Below are positions 19,560-31,424 of a stretch of 64,000 nt of DNA, piece after piece. The notes below the pieces were generated by a model. That model made no database searches, had not been told where the DNA came from, and saw only the letters and a program-made list of their open reading frames with translations. Made by a program: the position numbers and the translations under genes. Source of the DNA: Aphelocoma coerulescens (taxonomy: Eukaryota; Chordata; Aves; Passeriformes; Corvidae); NCBI RefSeq assembly GCF_041296385.1, contig NW_027184063.1:1364001-1428000 (forward strand), in the 5' to 3' direction. Numbering within the stretch: the first letter of the stretch is position 1; the number at the start of each line of letters is the position of its first letter.

Positions 19560-19930
19560 AACATTCAGAATGCAACTCTTTACAATCTCCGCTTTTTTTT
19601 CCTATTTGTCCATTTTTTCATTGGTGCCTTCTTTTCTTCTTTTTCTAGTGTTATGCTGTTTTTTATAAAATCCTGTAGTACTGCTCTTAGCATTTCTAGA
19701 TGAACGTCTGCCTTTCTTTGGAAACACAAAGACTTTCAGGAGGCTTCTTCCCAGTGCATTTGAATCAAAAGGAGTGTCTGCCCTGACTTGTGTGTCCAAG
19801 GTTTGTTCCTCAGCCCTTCTCTGGCTCTGCAGGGGCAGTGCCTGTGGGCACAGCTGGAGGGAAGAGACTCCCAGCACAGCAGCACAGCCAGGGACAATGG
19901 CCCAGCCTCTTCCCACCTCTGCTCTTCCCA
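19560..19930 (+). other. 3' flank of the first olfactory receptor
   Basis: No gene was seen. A T-rich tract (19590-19680) is followed by sequence shared at 47240-47610. Poly(A) signals are not obvious apart from AATAAA overlapping the receptor stop codon (19535-19540). Confidence 0.4.
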
Positions 19931-20160
19931 GCCCATGGAACCCAGAGTCAATTGTGACAAAGTGGGGCCTCTTCAGACAGAGATGGTGTGCAAACAGTGC
20001 CACCACTCAGGGAACCCAGTGTCCATTGTGACACAGTGGGACCTCATGGAAGCTAGAACATCTTTATGATGCAATGGAATCTCATGGAATCAAGGGCAGT
20101 TGTTATAGAGAGGGGCCTCATGGAACACAATGGCCACAAAAACATTGCCAGGCCCAGTAG
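19930..20160 (+). repeat. Dispersed 37-38 bp minisatellite, short array
   Basis: Units read CATGGAACCCAG..(T)CCATTGTGACACAGTGGG..CCT. In the second duplication unit the equivalent array is expanded (47609-48843). Confidence 0.65.
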
Positions 20161-20810
20161 AAAGAAGGCGCCTGGGGAGGGCACTTGGAAACTGTCTCTT
20201 GTAGCAGACTCTGGGTCTGCTGCATCACTTTGCATCACGTGCAGTCCTGTGGAGCAAGGCCTCAGGAATAAATTTTGGGAGCACTTTGGGAGGTCTTTGA
20301 TGGATTATGACACCCCCTCAGCTGCCTCTCATGTGAATATCCCGTGGATATGGCCTTTCCAGTGTTGGAGGTTTCCCAGCTGGGCCAGTTTGTGTAAGGG
20401 AGGATGGGTGTTCAGTGCCTCTGACCAGAGGTGGCACCACAGACCTGAAACCTCCTTGTCCCCCCTCAGTGGCAGGGGAGTCTGTGTAAACCTGTGTAGG
20501 CCCTCTGTGGACTGTGGTCTCCTCCACCCCAAACCCAGCCAGCCATGATTTTGTGCTCTTTGGTTTTCTTGTGGATGTGTTCTTTTCCCTCAGCCTTGAT
20601 TACTTCTGCCTAGAACCTGAGATGATTGCACAGTAGTGTCCCCTTTCTCTTAGCTCTGTGACTGAACTCCCAGTCCAAAGTGCCAGTCAGGCATCTTCAA
20701 GGAGGGCTGGGCTTCTGTGGCTGTAGCTTCTTGATACAGTTTTTGCTAGAATGGGCAAAACTCCTTCATAACAATGTTTAAGGTATGAACCATTTCAGTC
20801 CCTGACAGCT
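20160..20810. other. Non-coding spacer, old paralogue of 15380-15790
   Basis: The spacer holds no recognisable gene. Its order of motifs (TGTGTAAGGG, CCCTCAGCCTTG, AATGGGCAAAA) follows that of 15380-15790. It seems to be an older copy of the same spacer. It is repeated at 49165-49815. Confidence 0.4.
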
Positions 20811-21079
20811 TTATGCCTTGGCTCCATGAGGTTCCATAACCTCACTATGGACTCAGTCTCAAGCTGCATTAGGCCCTGCTCTGTCCCACTGGATGCTTAA
20901 TTCCATGAGGTTCCATTTGGTGGCTGTGGTCTCCTGGTTCCATGAGGCTCCAATGTGACATGTTGGAGCCTTGTTCCAGGAGATTCCATAGAGTCACAAT
21001 GGACTCCTGTGTTCACATAGGCCCCACGGTGTCACCTCAGAGCCTTGGTTCCATGAGTGGCAGAACCCACATTTTGGCA
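20810..21079 (-). repeat. Dispersed 37-38 bp minisatellite, inverse array
   Basis: This array has the reverse-complement orientation (GGTTCCATGAGG...). It is interrupted at 21080 by the gag fragment and resumes at 22263. Confidence 0.65.
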
Positions 21080-22262
21080 TTCTTGCAGTTTGTCCAGGAA
21101 CTGTACAAACGACTCTGCCAGACCCTGTAGGATCTTAGCAAAAGACACGTTAGCATCAATACCCGTCCCCGGGAGTTGCCGCAGGGCTTGCCGGGCTAGG
21201 CGGGTGATGATATCATAGACGTCACACAGATAGCCTGTCTGCGCTGTAGGGACTGCGTACGGACCCTCTCCGGTCAGCTGTGCGGCAACGATGGGTGGAT
21301 TTCTGTCTCGCAGCACTTCCGCCTGGGTAGTACACAGCTCACGGTAGTCGGTGAGCCAGCCTGCAAACTGCGCCAATGTCAAAATCATTCTCATTATGCT
21401 TTTGCAGTCATTAGGTACGAGGACGTACACGGTACTTATGGACTCCAGGTAAGTTAGGACATCACAGAAGGATACGCCGCTTTCCTTTACTAGCATCCTC
21501 AGTTCTTTGATTATAATCTAGTTCCCTGTAGGCCGGGCGTTGCTTCGGCGCATATATAACCGGACAGGCAGTAACGACCGCCAGGTCGTTCTCCTCCATC
21601 GCGGCTTCCCTACACTTCCGCCAGTGCTGGGTTACAATGTCATCATTCTGGGCAGGAAGGGAGTCCGATGCTTGCTTGCGGTCTGGGACTTCCGTGCCAA
21701 GGGGGCCAACTGTGTAGGGATTTTTTTTATCATGTAAATCAATCCCGTAGGGGATGGGAGAATCTCGGGGTAGCCGGATGCATTGGATACAGGTTCTGGT
21801 GGCACTGAGGGCTCAGGGGAATCAGCTTCTGAAGCCGCGTAATGGCCAACATCCATTCGACTTCACTTAAAGACCGCCATGATCGTTCCCCATGTAGCGA
21901 GGTGCCTGCAAGCTTTGGCATCGCTGTCCCTGGCGATATCAAAAAGTCTCTGCCCTACCACTTGCCAGGCTTCTGATTGAAGGGGCCCACTGAAGGGAAA
22001 ATCTCTAACCTGATCGGACAACCAGTCCAGCAGGGTGCTTAATTTCACATCAGCAATATCAGTAGTTTGCCGATGTAAGAGCCGCCATACAGGTCCAATC
22101 TCCTTCTTTTTTCCAGGGATATTCACTCAGCCGACTCTCTTCTCACTCGCAGCTGCCTCTCACCCTTCACCCAACTTCCAACCGCCCAGCCCGCAGCGGG
22201 GCCTTTCCCACAGGGCCTTCTGCTGAGCATAAGCTTCAATCACTTTAACAAATGTAATCCCA
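21080..22262 (-). pseudogene. gag: Retroviral gag fragment inserted in the minisatellite, copy 1
   Basis: On the minus strand the order is matrix-like sequence (22126-21863) and then a capsid region (21496 to about 21080). The capsid region ends with a major-homology-region pattern (ILQGLAESFVQFLDKL; I-x-QG-x2-E-x4-F). Matrix and capsid make the viral core. Several frameshifts and stops separate the pieces. There is no LTR, pol or poly(A) tail. Compared with 50085-51413, this copy has lost 146 bp at its left edge, just after the homology region. Minisatellite units flank both sides, so gag landed in the array or was carried with it. The alpha- or beta-like class is inferred from the capsid pattern. 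Confidence 0.7.
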
Positions 22263-22905
22263 TATTCCACAACTGTGGTCTCTTGGGTTCCATGAGGCTC
22301 CGTTGAGTCACAGTAGAGCCCTGGTTCCATTGGGTTCCAGAACTCCACTGTGGTCTCTTTTATTCCAACAGGCCTCACTGTGTCAAATCAGAGCCTTGCT
22401 TCCATGAGGTTCCAAGACCTCACTGTGGTCTCCTGAGCTGTGTTATGCCCTGCTGAAACATATTGGAGGCTTGGTTCCATGGGATTCCACAGCCTCAGAA
22501 TGGTCTCCTGTGTTCGTGAGGCCCTGGTTCGTTGCTATATAGCCTTGGTTCCAGGACTTTCCATAACCTCACTATGGACTATTGGGTTCCATGAGGACCC
22601 GCTGTGTCCCACCACAGCCTTGGTTCCGTGAGGTTCTATACAGTGGTTATGGTATCCTGGGTTCCGTGAGGCCACACTGTGTCATTTTAAGGCTTTTTTC
22701 CATGAGGTTCCAGAACCTCACTGTGGTCTCCTGAGCTGCATTAGGCCCTGGTGTGTCATAGTGGAGCCATGGTTGCATGAGGTTCCATAACCTTTCTCTG
22801 GTCCCTTGGGTTCCATGAGGCTCCTCTGTGTCACACTGGACCCTTGGATCAATGGGGCTCCATACCCTCACTATGGTCTCCTGTGTTCCATCAGGCCCCA
22901 CTAGG
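22263..22905 (-). repeat. Dispersed 37-38 bp minisatellite, inverse array
   Basis: About 16-17 degenerate units of GGTTCCATGAGG..CACTGTGTCA..CAGAGCCTT. This is the longest array in the first duplication unit. Confidence 0.7.
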
Positions 22906-22949
22906 AGACATTCTGAGTCACCCTGTCCCCCACAGGTGCCCCCACAGGC

Positions 22950-23900
22950 TCAGGTGGGGGAAGGGAAGGGCACCATGAGCATGGTGCGACGGCCAGGGTA
23001 ATCCCAGAGGCCCATGCAGCCAGGTACCCATCTGTCCACAAACCCTCCTGTGCCCCCCACTCCACAACCCACGTGGGCTATTCCAAGGTACCCCCCACTC
23101 TGACATCCCTTCCACCCTGTCCAGATGTCCCTGACACCTGCAGCCATGTGTGGGAGGGAGCAGAGGCACATGGAGCTGGGAACATGGCCATCGTGGCACA
23201 GCGACCTCATCCACCCCGTTCCCCACCTCTGTGTGTCCTCTGAGCCCCTGGGGATCTCCAGTCCATGGACCTCCTCAGCCTCCTGGGGTCCACAACCATC
23301 CCTAGAGGTCCCTGTCCCCCTGGAGGTCCCCAGCCCCTGTAGGTCCCCACCCATACCAGCACCAGCCATGTGGGTTCCATTGCACGCGCTCCAGGGTGAC
23401 ATCTCCTGCCACCCTGAGAGCCCTGCCCGAGGACAGGATGTTTCCACTTTCCACGGCGATTTCTGTTGGTTCACCGTGATTTGCAGGGACATGGGGATGG
23501 CAGGGACAGAGGGGACAGCAGGGACATCAGGGACAGTGGGGACACCGATGCCCCCAGAAGCACAGCTGTGCCTGCCATGGGGAGCTGAGCTGCCACTGCT
23601 GGGGGTCTCACCTTGTACTGGCCCTCGTGGGGCTCGATCAAAATGTGCAACTCTCTCTCCTTCCATCTGAAGTGACAGTCCCCAGTCTTCTCCTCTTGTC
23701 CCCAGGGTCATGCAAGTGGCATCCAGCCCCTCGGTGACACGAAATGACAGCTGGAGGAGTTGTTGTGACACACGGCAGAGCAGAGACACCCAGAACCTGC
23801 AGCAACAGCACCCATGGGTGGGGGGTTCCAGCACCCCCACAGGCCACGGAGGGGCCCCCAATGCACCCCCACACCACAGGGGTCGGGGAACCTCGGACAC
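22950..23900 (-). other. Unrecognised 316-codon open frame
   Basis: This long, unbroken minus-strand frame is repeated at 52101-53051 with a single residue change. The product would be Gly/Pro/Cys-rich with no recognised domain, signal peptide or clear membrane span. The opposite strand is also open for 181 codons, which argues for GC-driven chance. A donor-like GTGAGA follows the run ILIEPHEGQYK in another minus frame near 23610, so part may be a relic exon. Conservation between copies reflects recent duplication only. Confidence 0.2.
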
Positions 23901-24939
23901 AACCCCCCAGCCTGGGCACAGCCCAGCCCAGCCCCTCTCCTCCCACCCACTGAGTCCTGTCCCCTCCTGGGACCCTCACAGTGCCCAGTTTTAGGACACC
24001 CCATGGTCTTCCTGCCCCTGTCCCCAATGAATCTTTGCCCATTCCCCAGAGCCCCTGAGCAGCTTTGGGGTGATGGCTGGGGACAGAGACAGAGTGGAAA
24101 CGGTGGCCGAGAGGTCACGGCAGCCCCCCACACACATTCCCTTGGCCAGGTACAGCTCTCCCAACCCCCTATGGCCCCTCAGCTCCAGACAGCAACCACC
24201 ATCTATGGAGCTCCTCCTCAGTGCCATGGAGAGTCTCAAGGCCACCCCCAGCCCCACAGGGTACACCCTTGTCCCCATCAGATCCAACACCACCTCCAAA
24301 GTGACCGCTCCTGGGCACAGAGAGGGCTGTGCTGCCCTGCAGCTCCCTGCAAACCACAGTGGTGTCTTCGAGGCCACAACCCGAGTCTCAGACAGTTTCC
24401 CACTCTTTATGTCTGGAGCTGACCAAGAAATGCCCCATGGTGGGGTGCCCCTTTCCTGCAGTCACCGCAACGGCAAACTGAGCCCTCGCTGAGGCTTTCC
24501 CCAGGAGAAGCAGCATTTGTTCCCCCACAGGGCAGCCTGTTCTTTTGGGGGGCAGTGGGCACAGGGGCAACAGCAGCCCCGAAGGAAGCGGGATTGCCTG
24601 CGGAACAGCCTGACGCCAAACAGACTTCAGTGTCACAAAGGCAGAGGAGAGGGGGTCCCTGGGAGGCAAAGCCCAGCAGATCTGATTTTCCTGGCAGGTT
24701 TCATCTGGGAACAGTCCTTGGATACACAGAAATTTGGAAAAGGAATCTCAATTTTGGCCATGGGCACCTGGAGGAGAAGGACGGATCTGTTCCATAGGAA
24801 GGAAAGCACGGAGCCCCAGAGCTCCAGGGGCAGATGAGAAGCGACTCTCAACATTCCAAGATCAGCTGGAGCTGTCAGGTGGCCACCAGGAGGCCAAGCC
24901 AGCCAGAGCTGTTCCAGGTTCCCTTGCTTCCACGGGGCA

Positions 24940-25140
24940 CCTCAGTGTCACAAAAATGTCCTTGGCTCCACGGGGCCCAGCAGTGTCACAATGGACCCTG
25001 TGATTCCATGAAGACCTACAGGAGCACAATGGTCTCCTTGGATCCATGGGGCCTCTCAGAATCACACTGGCCCCTTGCTTCCATGGGGCCCAGCAGTGCC
25101 CCGATGATCCCCTTGGATCCAATTCCAAAATTGTAGGGCT
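24940..25140 (-). repeat. Dispersed 37-38 bp minisatellite, inverse array in U3
   Basis: This is the reverse-oriented counterpart of 16080-16290, consistent with U3 being inverted relative to U2. Confidence 0.55.
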
Positions 25141-25909
25141 CCTAAGCAAAAATGCAGGAAAGGGAGGAACAGGTCTTTACTATAAAATACAGAGAGAGCA
25201 CAACAGAACAAACAACACCACGGGAACAGAAGTTTCCCACCTGCCAAGCACAAACCATCATGGGATACTGCATCCCTGACTCAGCCCCAAGACTGTCCTG
25301 AAAACCAGCCCTGGCTGGGGGAGGCCCCAGCCCCCAGACCCATTTGCTGAGGCCAGGTTTGCACCCCCATCCCCCAACCAAGGGGGCAGGAGGAGAGTTT
25401 GGGGGATGTGAGGTACACCCTGCCCAGGGGGAGTGAACACCACCCCCCTTACCCAGACTGGCTCCGCTGTGAAACCCCCACCCCGGGAAGGCCACACACA
25501 CAGGGGACAGTGTCACACTCGCCCCTCCCCAGGGGAGGTCTCTGTCCCTGTCACTCCCTTGATCTCCCCCCTTTTCTCTTTCACAGGCTGGGGACGTTTG
25601 CCAAATATGAGAATCATTTTTTTCTTTATCCCTGTCACCTCTGTGACAGCTACACAGAGTTTATCCTTCCTTTAAATCATCTGTATTGGGCCGAACTTTC
25701 ACTTTTCTTTTACAGGAACCTGCCAGCAGCTGAGCTGGAGCTGTGCGGGAACCGCTGGACCTTTGAATTGCCACCATAACTGCTTGTGCTGTTGGTTCAT
25801 TCATGGTTGGAGTTTGTTTGCGTTTTCATCACAAGTGACTTGTGGGAAGAGCAAACATTCCTCCAAGCATTTTCGGTAAAGTTTGATTTCTACCAAGTTT
25901 ATTTTGTCC

Positions 25910-26430
25910 GGTGCCCAGGGGATGCTCAAGGGATCTCTGTGCCACTCTCCCTGGGGGATGCTGGGAAGGGGCTTGGTGGGGTTGTCCCTGTCCCTCTCAC
26001 TCCAGGGCATTCCCAAGGCAGTGTCCCTGTCCCTTTCAGCCTTGGGGATGCTCGGGCATCTCCATCCCTCTTGCCCCAGGGAATGCTTGTGCGGGACTGG
26101 GGACCAAGGGCTCTGTGTCCCTCACACTGCTGAGTGTGCTCAGGTGCTCTCTGACCTTCTCATACCTGGGGAGGCCGGGGGAGTCTCTGTCCTTCTCACC
26201 CCTGGGGTGACCCAGCCCAAGCACCATTGGGGTGAGAGCGACACAGACACCCCCAAACCCACACAAGCACCTCCCAAAAATCTCAAGGGGAGAAGGACAG
26301 AGACCCCCACCAGGCACTGAGTGGGGTGAGAGGGACAGAGACCATCCCCAGTCCTGAATCATTTCCAGACAAGAGAGGCTTGGAGACCGCCCCGGGACTC
26401 CCCAGGTAGGAGAGGGACAGAGAAACTAAA
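25910..26430. repeat. Degenerate GC-rich minisatellite in U3
   Basis: This is the counterpart of 14400-14960. It has repeated GGGATGCTC and CTCTGTCCCTCTCACTCC-like units of irregular length. Confidence 0.5.
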
Positions 26431-27045
26431 TTTGGGGGGCAGCTGGGTGGTCCAAGATCCGGGTGCTGCCACGCTGCTCCTGCATTCCACATGAGCATTC
26501 CAGGAAGGCAGCCCTGAATGTGACCCTTGGGGGTCTGGGATCAGCCTTCATATCCCTGGGGGAGCAGAGACAGAGAGGACGAGACACTTTCCCCCTCTTA
26601 TTCCTGTGGAAGGGTGAACCCCAGCTGCCCTTTTCTTCTGCTGCCTCCTCATCTCCTCGGCTGAGGATGTCAAACTCCCCAGGAGCAGGAAGAAGCCCAT
26701 TCCGGGTTTCCTTGTGTCTGCAGCCTGGAACATCCACTCCCATCAGAGCACTTTGTGAAAGCCCTGCTGAATGACAGCAGGAGGAGGTTTGTGAGAAAGG
26801 CAGGAAATTGTATTTTGATAGGAAATCACAATTCCAAATTCTTTCTTTCTGTCACATTCATTTTCAGTCAGTTCTGGTCTGGTTTCCAGAGTGCCACCTT
26901 CTCAGCTGATTGTATTTGTGTTCTCCTTCCTCTTCTGCCTTTCTTTGCCTGCTCTGTTTGTCTCTCAGTGTCTCTCTGGAGCCAGAGCAGCTCCCACCAA
27001 AGGCCCTCCCCTGATTTTGTTCCCAATCCACCAGCTAAAACAACC

Positions 27046-27447
27046 ATGGATGAGGTGATGAAGGCTGGCAGTGAAATGTCACTGGAAGATCTTGCAGCAC
27101 TTGGCTTTTGGCTCCTTCCTGAGAGCTTTGCCTTCAAGGGCAGGAACATTTTCTCCTTGCTGGGAACTGATATTCCAGATGCCTGGAGAGTGTGCTGTGG
27201 ATGCCAGAGGGGCATTCCCGAGGCTTGCAGGGTGCTGGTCCTGCTGTGCCTCCCACGGGAGCTGTGCAGGGCCAGGAGACAAGGTGCAGCAGCTGGGTGG
27301 GTTCCCAGAGCAGACAGCAAAGGCTGCTTTGCTGGACATTTCCCAGCACATTCCCAGCTGGAAGCAGAGGGAGGAAGGAAAGGGAAGCGAGTCCCTGCCA
27401 GAAGCCCAGAAGGATTGGGGTGGGAAGGGACCCTGCCCGTGGGTTAG
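27046..27447 (+). other. Unrecognised 133-codon open frame, copy 3 of 4
   Basis: Same frame and length as 1381-1782. Open upstream as far as 26755 in this copy. No family was recognised. Confidence 0.2.
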
Positions 27448-27572
27448 TGGGCTGAAAGCCAAGTGGAGCAAGACCTTACAATGCCATCTCCCTGCCAGCC
27501 TGTGCTGCTGACAGGAGCAGGGTGCCACTTTAGCCCTCTGTGGGTGGGACCAAACTGTGCATTCCACTCCCC

Positions 27573-27974
27573 TTATCTCATTTCTGATGAGCTGTTCATG
27601 ATGGGTCCTTTGCAGGAGCTGCCCAGTGCACCCCCGACCCCTCAGGCTATGAGGAGCTGGCTGTTAAATGAGATAAGGAAGGAAAGGCAAACCCTGGGAG
27701 GCAGGGCAGTGTTTCTTTTTCTGCACACCAATGACTCAGCTGGGATAACTCCCTCCGGGGTAGCAGCAGCACAGTCCCACCCAGCCTGAGGGCTCACCTC
27801 TGCTGATGGGCCATCATGGACTGAATGGCCCCAGCACAATGGGCAGCTGCAAGGACTGAGACCATCAAGGCTCCCAAAATATCCCATGACTCCCAGGATG
27901 ACATCATTCCATTGTGAAACTGCCCACCCTGGGGGAGGGGCTAAGCATTCCCACCTGAACCTGAGCATATAAAA
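27573..27974 (+). promoter_or_regulatory. GATA/NF-E2-like cluster and TATA promoter upstream of ZNF-C
   Basis: TTATCT is at 27573-27578, AGATAAGG at 27671-27678, TGACTCAGC at 27732-27740, GGATAA just after it, and TATAAAA at 27968-27974. Same order as in U1. The first coding exon of ZNF-C starts about 530 bp downstream of the TATA box. Confidence 0.5.
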
Positions 27975-28503
27975 TCTGGGTTTGAGGCCTTCTGGCAACA
28001 CTCAAGAGATCCAGGGCAGGAGCAGAACTCCAACAGGACTGTGGCCACTGCTGTCGACATGACTGCACCCATCACTTGGACAGGACAGTGTGTCTACCAC
28101 TGCAACCAACAGGTTTTGTTTTCTTTCCTTTTGCTTTGCATGCAGCGGGACCAGGTGGTGCTCAGCACAGGAACTAAGCACCACCGTTCTGCTCTTGTCC
28201 CAGGGTGCCTGGTTATACTCAGCCTTTGTGGGTTACAGCTGTATCATGGTATTTCTTGTCATCTCTTTGGTGAATTTTAACTCTCACCTTAATCTCTCTT
28301 GGGGCAGATCAGTGGGGTTCATTTCTCATGCCAGTTCAATCCAGCACGGTCTTTGAGAGGATTTTACAGTCATGATATGCCCGGTGACTTCTAAGAAGGA
28401 CTAAGCCAACCCCTAAGAAGGACTAAACCAACCCCTAAGCCAACACACTCACACCTTGTTTTTCCCTCCAAACCAGGATTTCCCACTCCCAAACCTTGGC
28501 CAG

Positions 28504-29564
28504 ATGGAGGCGGAGGCTGTGAGAAAGAGGAAGATGCCCCGGGACACCCAGGCAGGTGAGGAGGAAGTCCCTGCCCCTTTTCCCTCTCTCCTGCTCCATC
28601 TCCCAGCCCAGCATCGCCCCCGGCTGCAGGACAACCCCGCTGCCGACGCCGTCCTGCCGGGGACGGACTGGGGGGATCTCCTTCCCCTTCCCTGTGGCAC
28701 GGAGTCAAATCCCATCCTCTCCTTGTCCTTCCTCCCCCAGATGAGGAGCTGAGGATGGAGCCCAGGGAGGACAAATCCCCGTGGCAGAACCTGGTGGAAG
28801 AGGCCATTTTGAGCCTCTCCACAGTGGAGGAAAACCACCGGAGATCCCGCAGGAGGAGGGGCTGCAAACGTAGCCCAGGGAGCTGTGAGGAGGAAAGACC
28901 CACCCTGTGCCAGGAAGGCGGCCGGAGATCCAGCCAGCATTCAAATGTGGTGGTCCATGAGCAGCGTCACGCTAGGGAGAAACGCTACAAATGCTTGGAA
29001 TGTTCGAAGAGCTTCAGCCAGAGCTCCGACTTGATCCACCACCAGTTGATCCATACTGGGGAACGGCCCTACGTGTGTGGGGAATGTGGGAAGAGCTTCA
29101 GACAGAGCTCCAGCCTGATCCAACACCGGTTGATTCATACTGGGGAACGGCTCTATGTGTGTGGGGAATGTGGGAAGAGCTTCAGACAGAGCTCCAGCCT
29201 GATTCGCCACCAGAAGATCCACACTGACGAGAGGCCATACGAGTGTGGCGAATGTGGGAAGAGGTTTCAGACCAGCTCCAGAGTTCTCCTGCACCAGCGG
29301 ATTCACACAGATGAGAGGCCCTTCCGCTGCCCCGACTGCGGGGAGTGCTTCAGGTACAGCTGCAGCCTCAGCAGGCACAAACGAATCCACACTGGGGAGA
29401 GGCCCTACGAGTGTCCTGAGTGTGGGAAGAGCTTCAGGCAGAGATGTCACCTTATCTACCACCAGAGGATCCACACTGGGGAGAGGCCCTACGAGTGTCC
29501 TGAGTGTGGGAAGAGCTTTATCCAGAGCTCTCACTTGACCAAACACCAACGGAGCCACCAGTAA
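28504..29564 (+). CDS. ZNF-C: seven-finger C2H2 zinc-finger protein
   Basis: Coding exons are 28504-28555 and 28741-29564, with an intron at 28556-28740 (GT...CCCCCAG). The spliced product is 291 residues, unbroken. It starts [12 protein letters not shown], has the EPREDKSP segment, and carries seven C2H2 fingers at about residues 94-289 with TGERPY, TGERLY, TDERPY or TDERPF linkers. Fingers 1-4 closely match ZNF-B. The C-terminal fingers differ in their DNA-contact residues, as expected for diverging specificity. It is predicted to be a nuclear DNA-binding protein with unknown targets and no KRAB domain. AATAAA lies at 29773-29778. A finger-like relic (PCGCPECRKGF) follows the stop in frame. 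Confidence 0.87.
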
Positions 29565-29772
29565 GGGAAGCCCTGCGGGTGCCCCGAGTGCAGGAAGGGC
29601 TTTGTGTACTGCTCCAACTTCATCTCGCAGCAGAGGATCCCTGTGGGGTGATGCTCAGTGACCCTCGTTGGGCAGAGACCTGGTGACCCCTGTTCCAGAT
29701 GATCCCCATTGTTGGGGAGGATGTTTGCGAGATTTATTTCGCTTCTCATTCTCGTGCTCTGATTTCATTGCT

Positions 29773-29778
29773 AATAAA
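29773..29778 (+). terminator. Poly(A) signal of ZNF-C
   Basis: AATAAA lies 209 bp after the stop. ZNF-D has the same at 58924-58929. The equivalent position reads AAGAAA in U1 and U2. Confidence 0.5.
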
Positions 29779-30059
29779 TGCAATCCCTGTCCCCAGACTG
29801 GGTCCGTTTTTCCGTGCTGGTGGTTTGGGTGGGAGCTCTCCTGGTCCTTATCTCAGCTCCTGGGCCTTTCCTCAGCCAACCAAAGAAGTCACTAAACAAT
29901 TTTGAGCCACTCTGAGCTTTTCTCACTGATGACTGCCCAGGTGCCAGGCAGATCTGCTGCACCCACACCTCCCCACCTGGGGCATCCTCACCCCCAGTGC
30001 CCCCCGGGAGCAGAATTAAGGGAGAGAGGGGAGGTTTCAGCACTTGCTCAGAGCTGGGG

Positions 30060-30824
30060 ATGGGGCAGCTGGGGCCATACTGGTGGCACTGGTGGTGCTG
30101 GGAGCCCCCTGGCCACAGGCATGGAGCTCTCAGGTGAGCTGAGAGGGTGGGAAGAGGAGGCCAGGTATGGTGGGAAAGGTGGGGAGAGGAGGGAAAATGG
30201 GTGTGTGGGACCCATAAAATGAGTTGGAGGGGGAGTGGGACCCCCTAAAGACAGAATGGGAAGGGGGCTGGGGACTGGGGGATGATGGGATAGGCATGGG
30301 AAAGCTTAGAAATTGGGGAATGGAAGGGTGGGATCTCAAAACTGGGCAGGAGGGGACCGGGGATTGGGAGGATTGTGTGAAAGGGTTGGGAAAGGGTTAA
30401 AAGGGGGGACTGGGACCCCCAAACTGATGGGGGCTGGGGCTGGCAGCTGGGGATTGATGGGAAAGGAGGGGAGAAAACAGAAAAAGGGTGGAAATGAGGG
30501 TGGGACTGTGGGAAGGAAGGTCCCATGGCAGCCATGGAGCAAGGGGTTGTGGAGTGGGGATCTGGGGTGGCCCCCTGAGCTCTTGGCTTGCTGTGGGGTT
30601 CTGGGGGCTGCTGGGGGGGCATCCCCTCACCTCTGTCCTGTATAGACAGGGCTCTTCCAGCACATGGTAAAGTCTGAGTGTCACGTCATTAATGGTACCA
30701 AACAGGTGAGGTTCATGGTGAGGTTCAGCTCCAGCCTGGAGCAGCTCCTGCACTTGGACAGCAACATGAGGCACATCATGGGGGACACGCTGTATGGGGA
30801 GAAACAGGCCCGCTACTGGAACAC
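30060..30824 (+). pseudogene. MHC class II beta-like fragment, copy U3
   Basis: Leader-like exon 30060-30133 and truncated exon 2 30650-30824 (acceptor TATAGACAG) give SECHVINGTKQVRF...RYWNT before the LTR. The first Cys, NGT and RYWN are present. The second Cys and all later exons are missing. The leader is frameshifted as in the other copies. This copy differs from U1 at several residues (for example VRFMVRF against VGFVVRF). Confidence 0.75.
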
Positions 30825-31411
30825 TGTCCTGGGGTGATGTTATGAGGCTGCTTTATTCCTTAACCCTCCGCTCAATGCCCAAGGATGCTGTGTCTTTAGG
30901 ATGGACCTGGGGGTGGGGCCAGAGCCACGGGACGTGGGTGAGGGTCAGTTCAATGGCTCCGGGGCTCTGAGGTCTCGGCAGGGCCTTGGAGGGAGTGAGC
31001 TGGGAGTGTTGTGCGACTCCTTGGGTTTTTTGGTGTTCTGGCTCGCTGGGAGAAGGTTCTGTTGGGTTTTCTTGTTCTTTTTCCCTTCCCTCCCCCTTGC
31101 CTCACTGATTCCCTTCCCTCCAGTCCAGGGAGCCTGCTGGTTGGCCCCAGTGGGCCTGCGGGGTGGCTCCAGCTGGTCTGAGCCCGTGCGTCTGTTCCCT
31201 CTCCAGGAATTTGTTGTATTTCGTGGTTTCTTCCCCTGTTCTACCCTGCTTTGTTTGGTGTTAATAAACAGTTTGGGTTTTTTTGCTCACTTTCAGTTCT
31301 TGTAACCCACTTGTCTTACTGGTGGAGGAAATGGGGAGGTCCTCTTCCCTTTGGAGGAGACACTCATTCCAGAGTGTTTCCTCCTGAAGTCTTGTCTCCA
31401 AAACCGAGACA
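30825..31411 (+). mobile_element. ERV-L-like LTR inside MHC exon 2, copy U3
   Basis: A 587-bp LTR from TGTCCTGGGG to CCGAGACA. A leader stub (TAAATTTAGTGCC) follows and is cut by another LTR at 31425. Confidence 0.8.
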
Positions 31412-31424
31412 TAAATTTAGTGCC

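Larger units (their letters stand above)
24130..31411 (+). repeat. Core unit copy U3
   Basis: This block is inverted relative to U2 and nearly identical to U4 at +29151. Order: unknown block, inverse minisatellite (24940-25140), short conserved frame (25399-25779), GC-rich minisatellite (25910-26430), 133-codon frame, regulatory cluster, ZNF-C, MHC fragment, LTR. Confidence 0.9.

Noticed and set aside
28941..29558. A 205-codon minus-strand frame with repeats
   Set aside because: It is the antisense shadow of ZNF-C fingers, and likewise 58092-58709 for ZNF-D.
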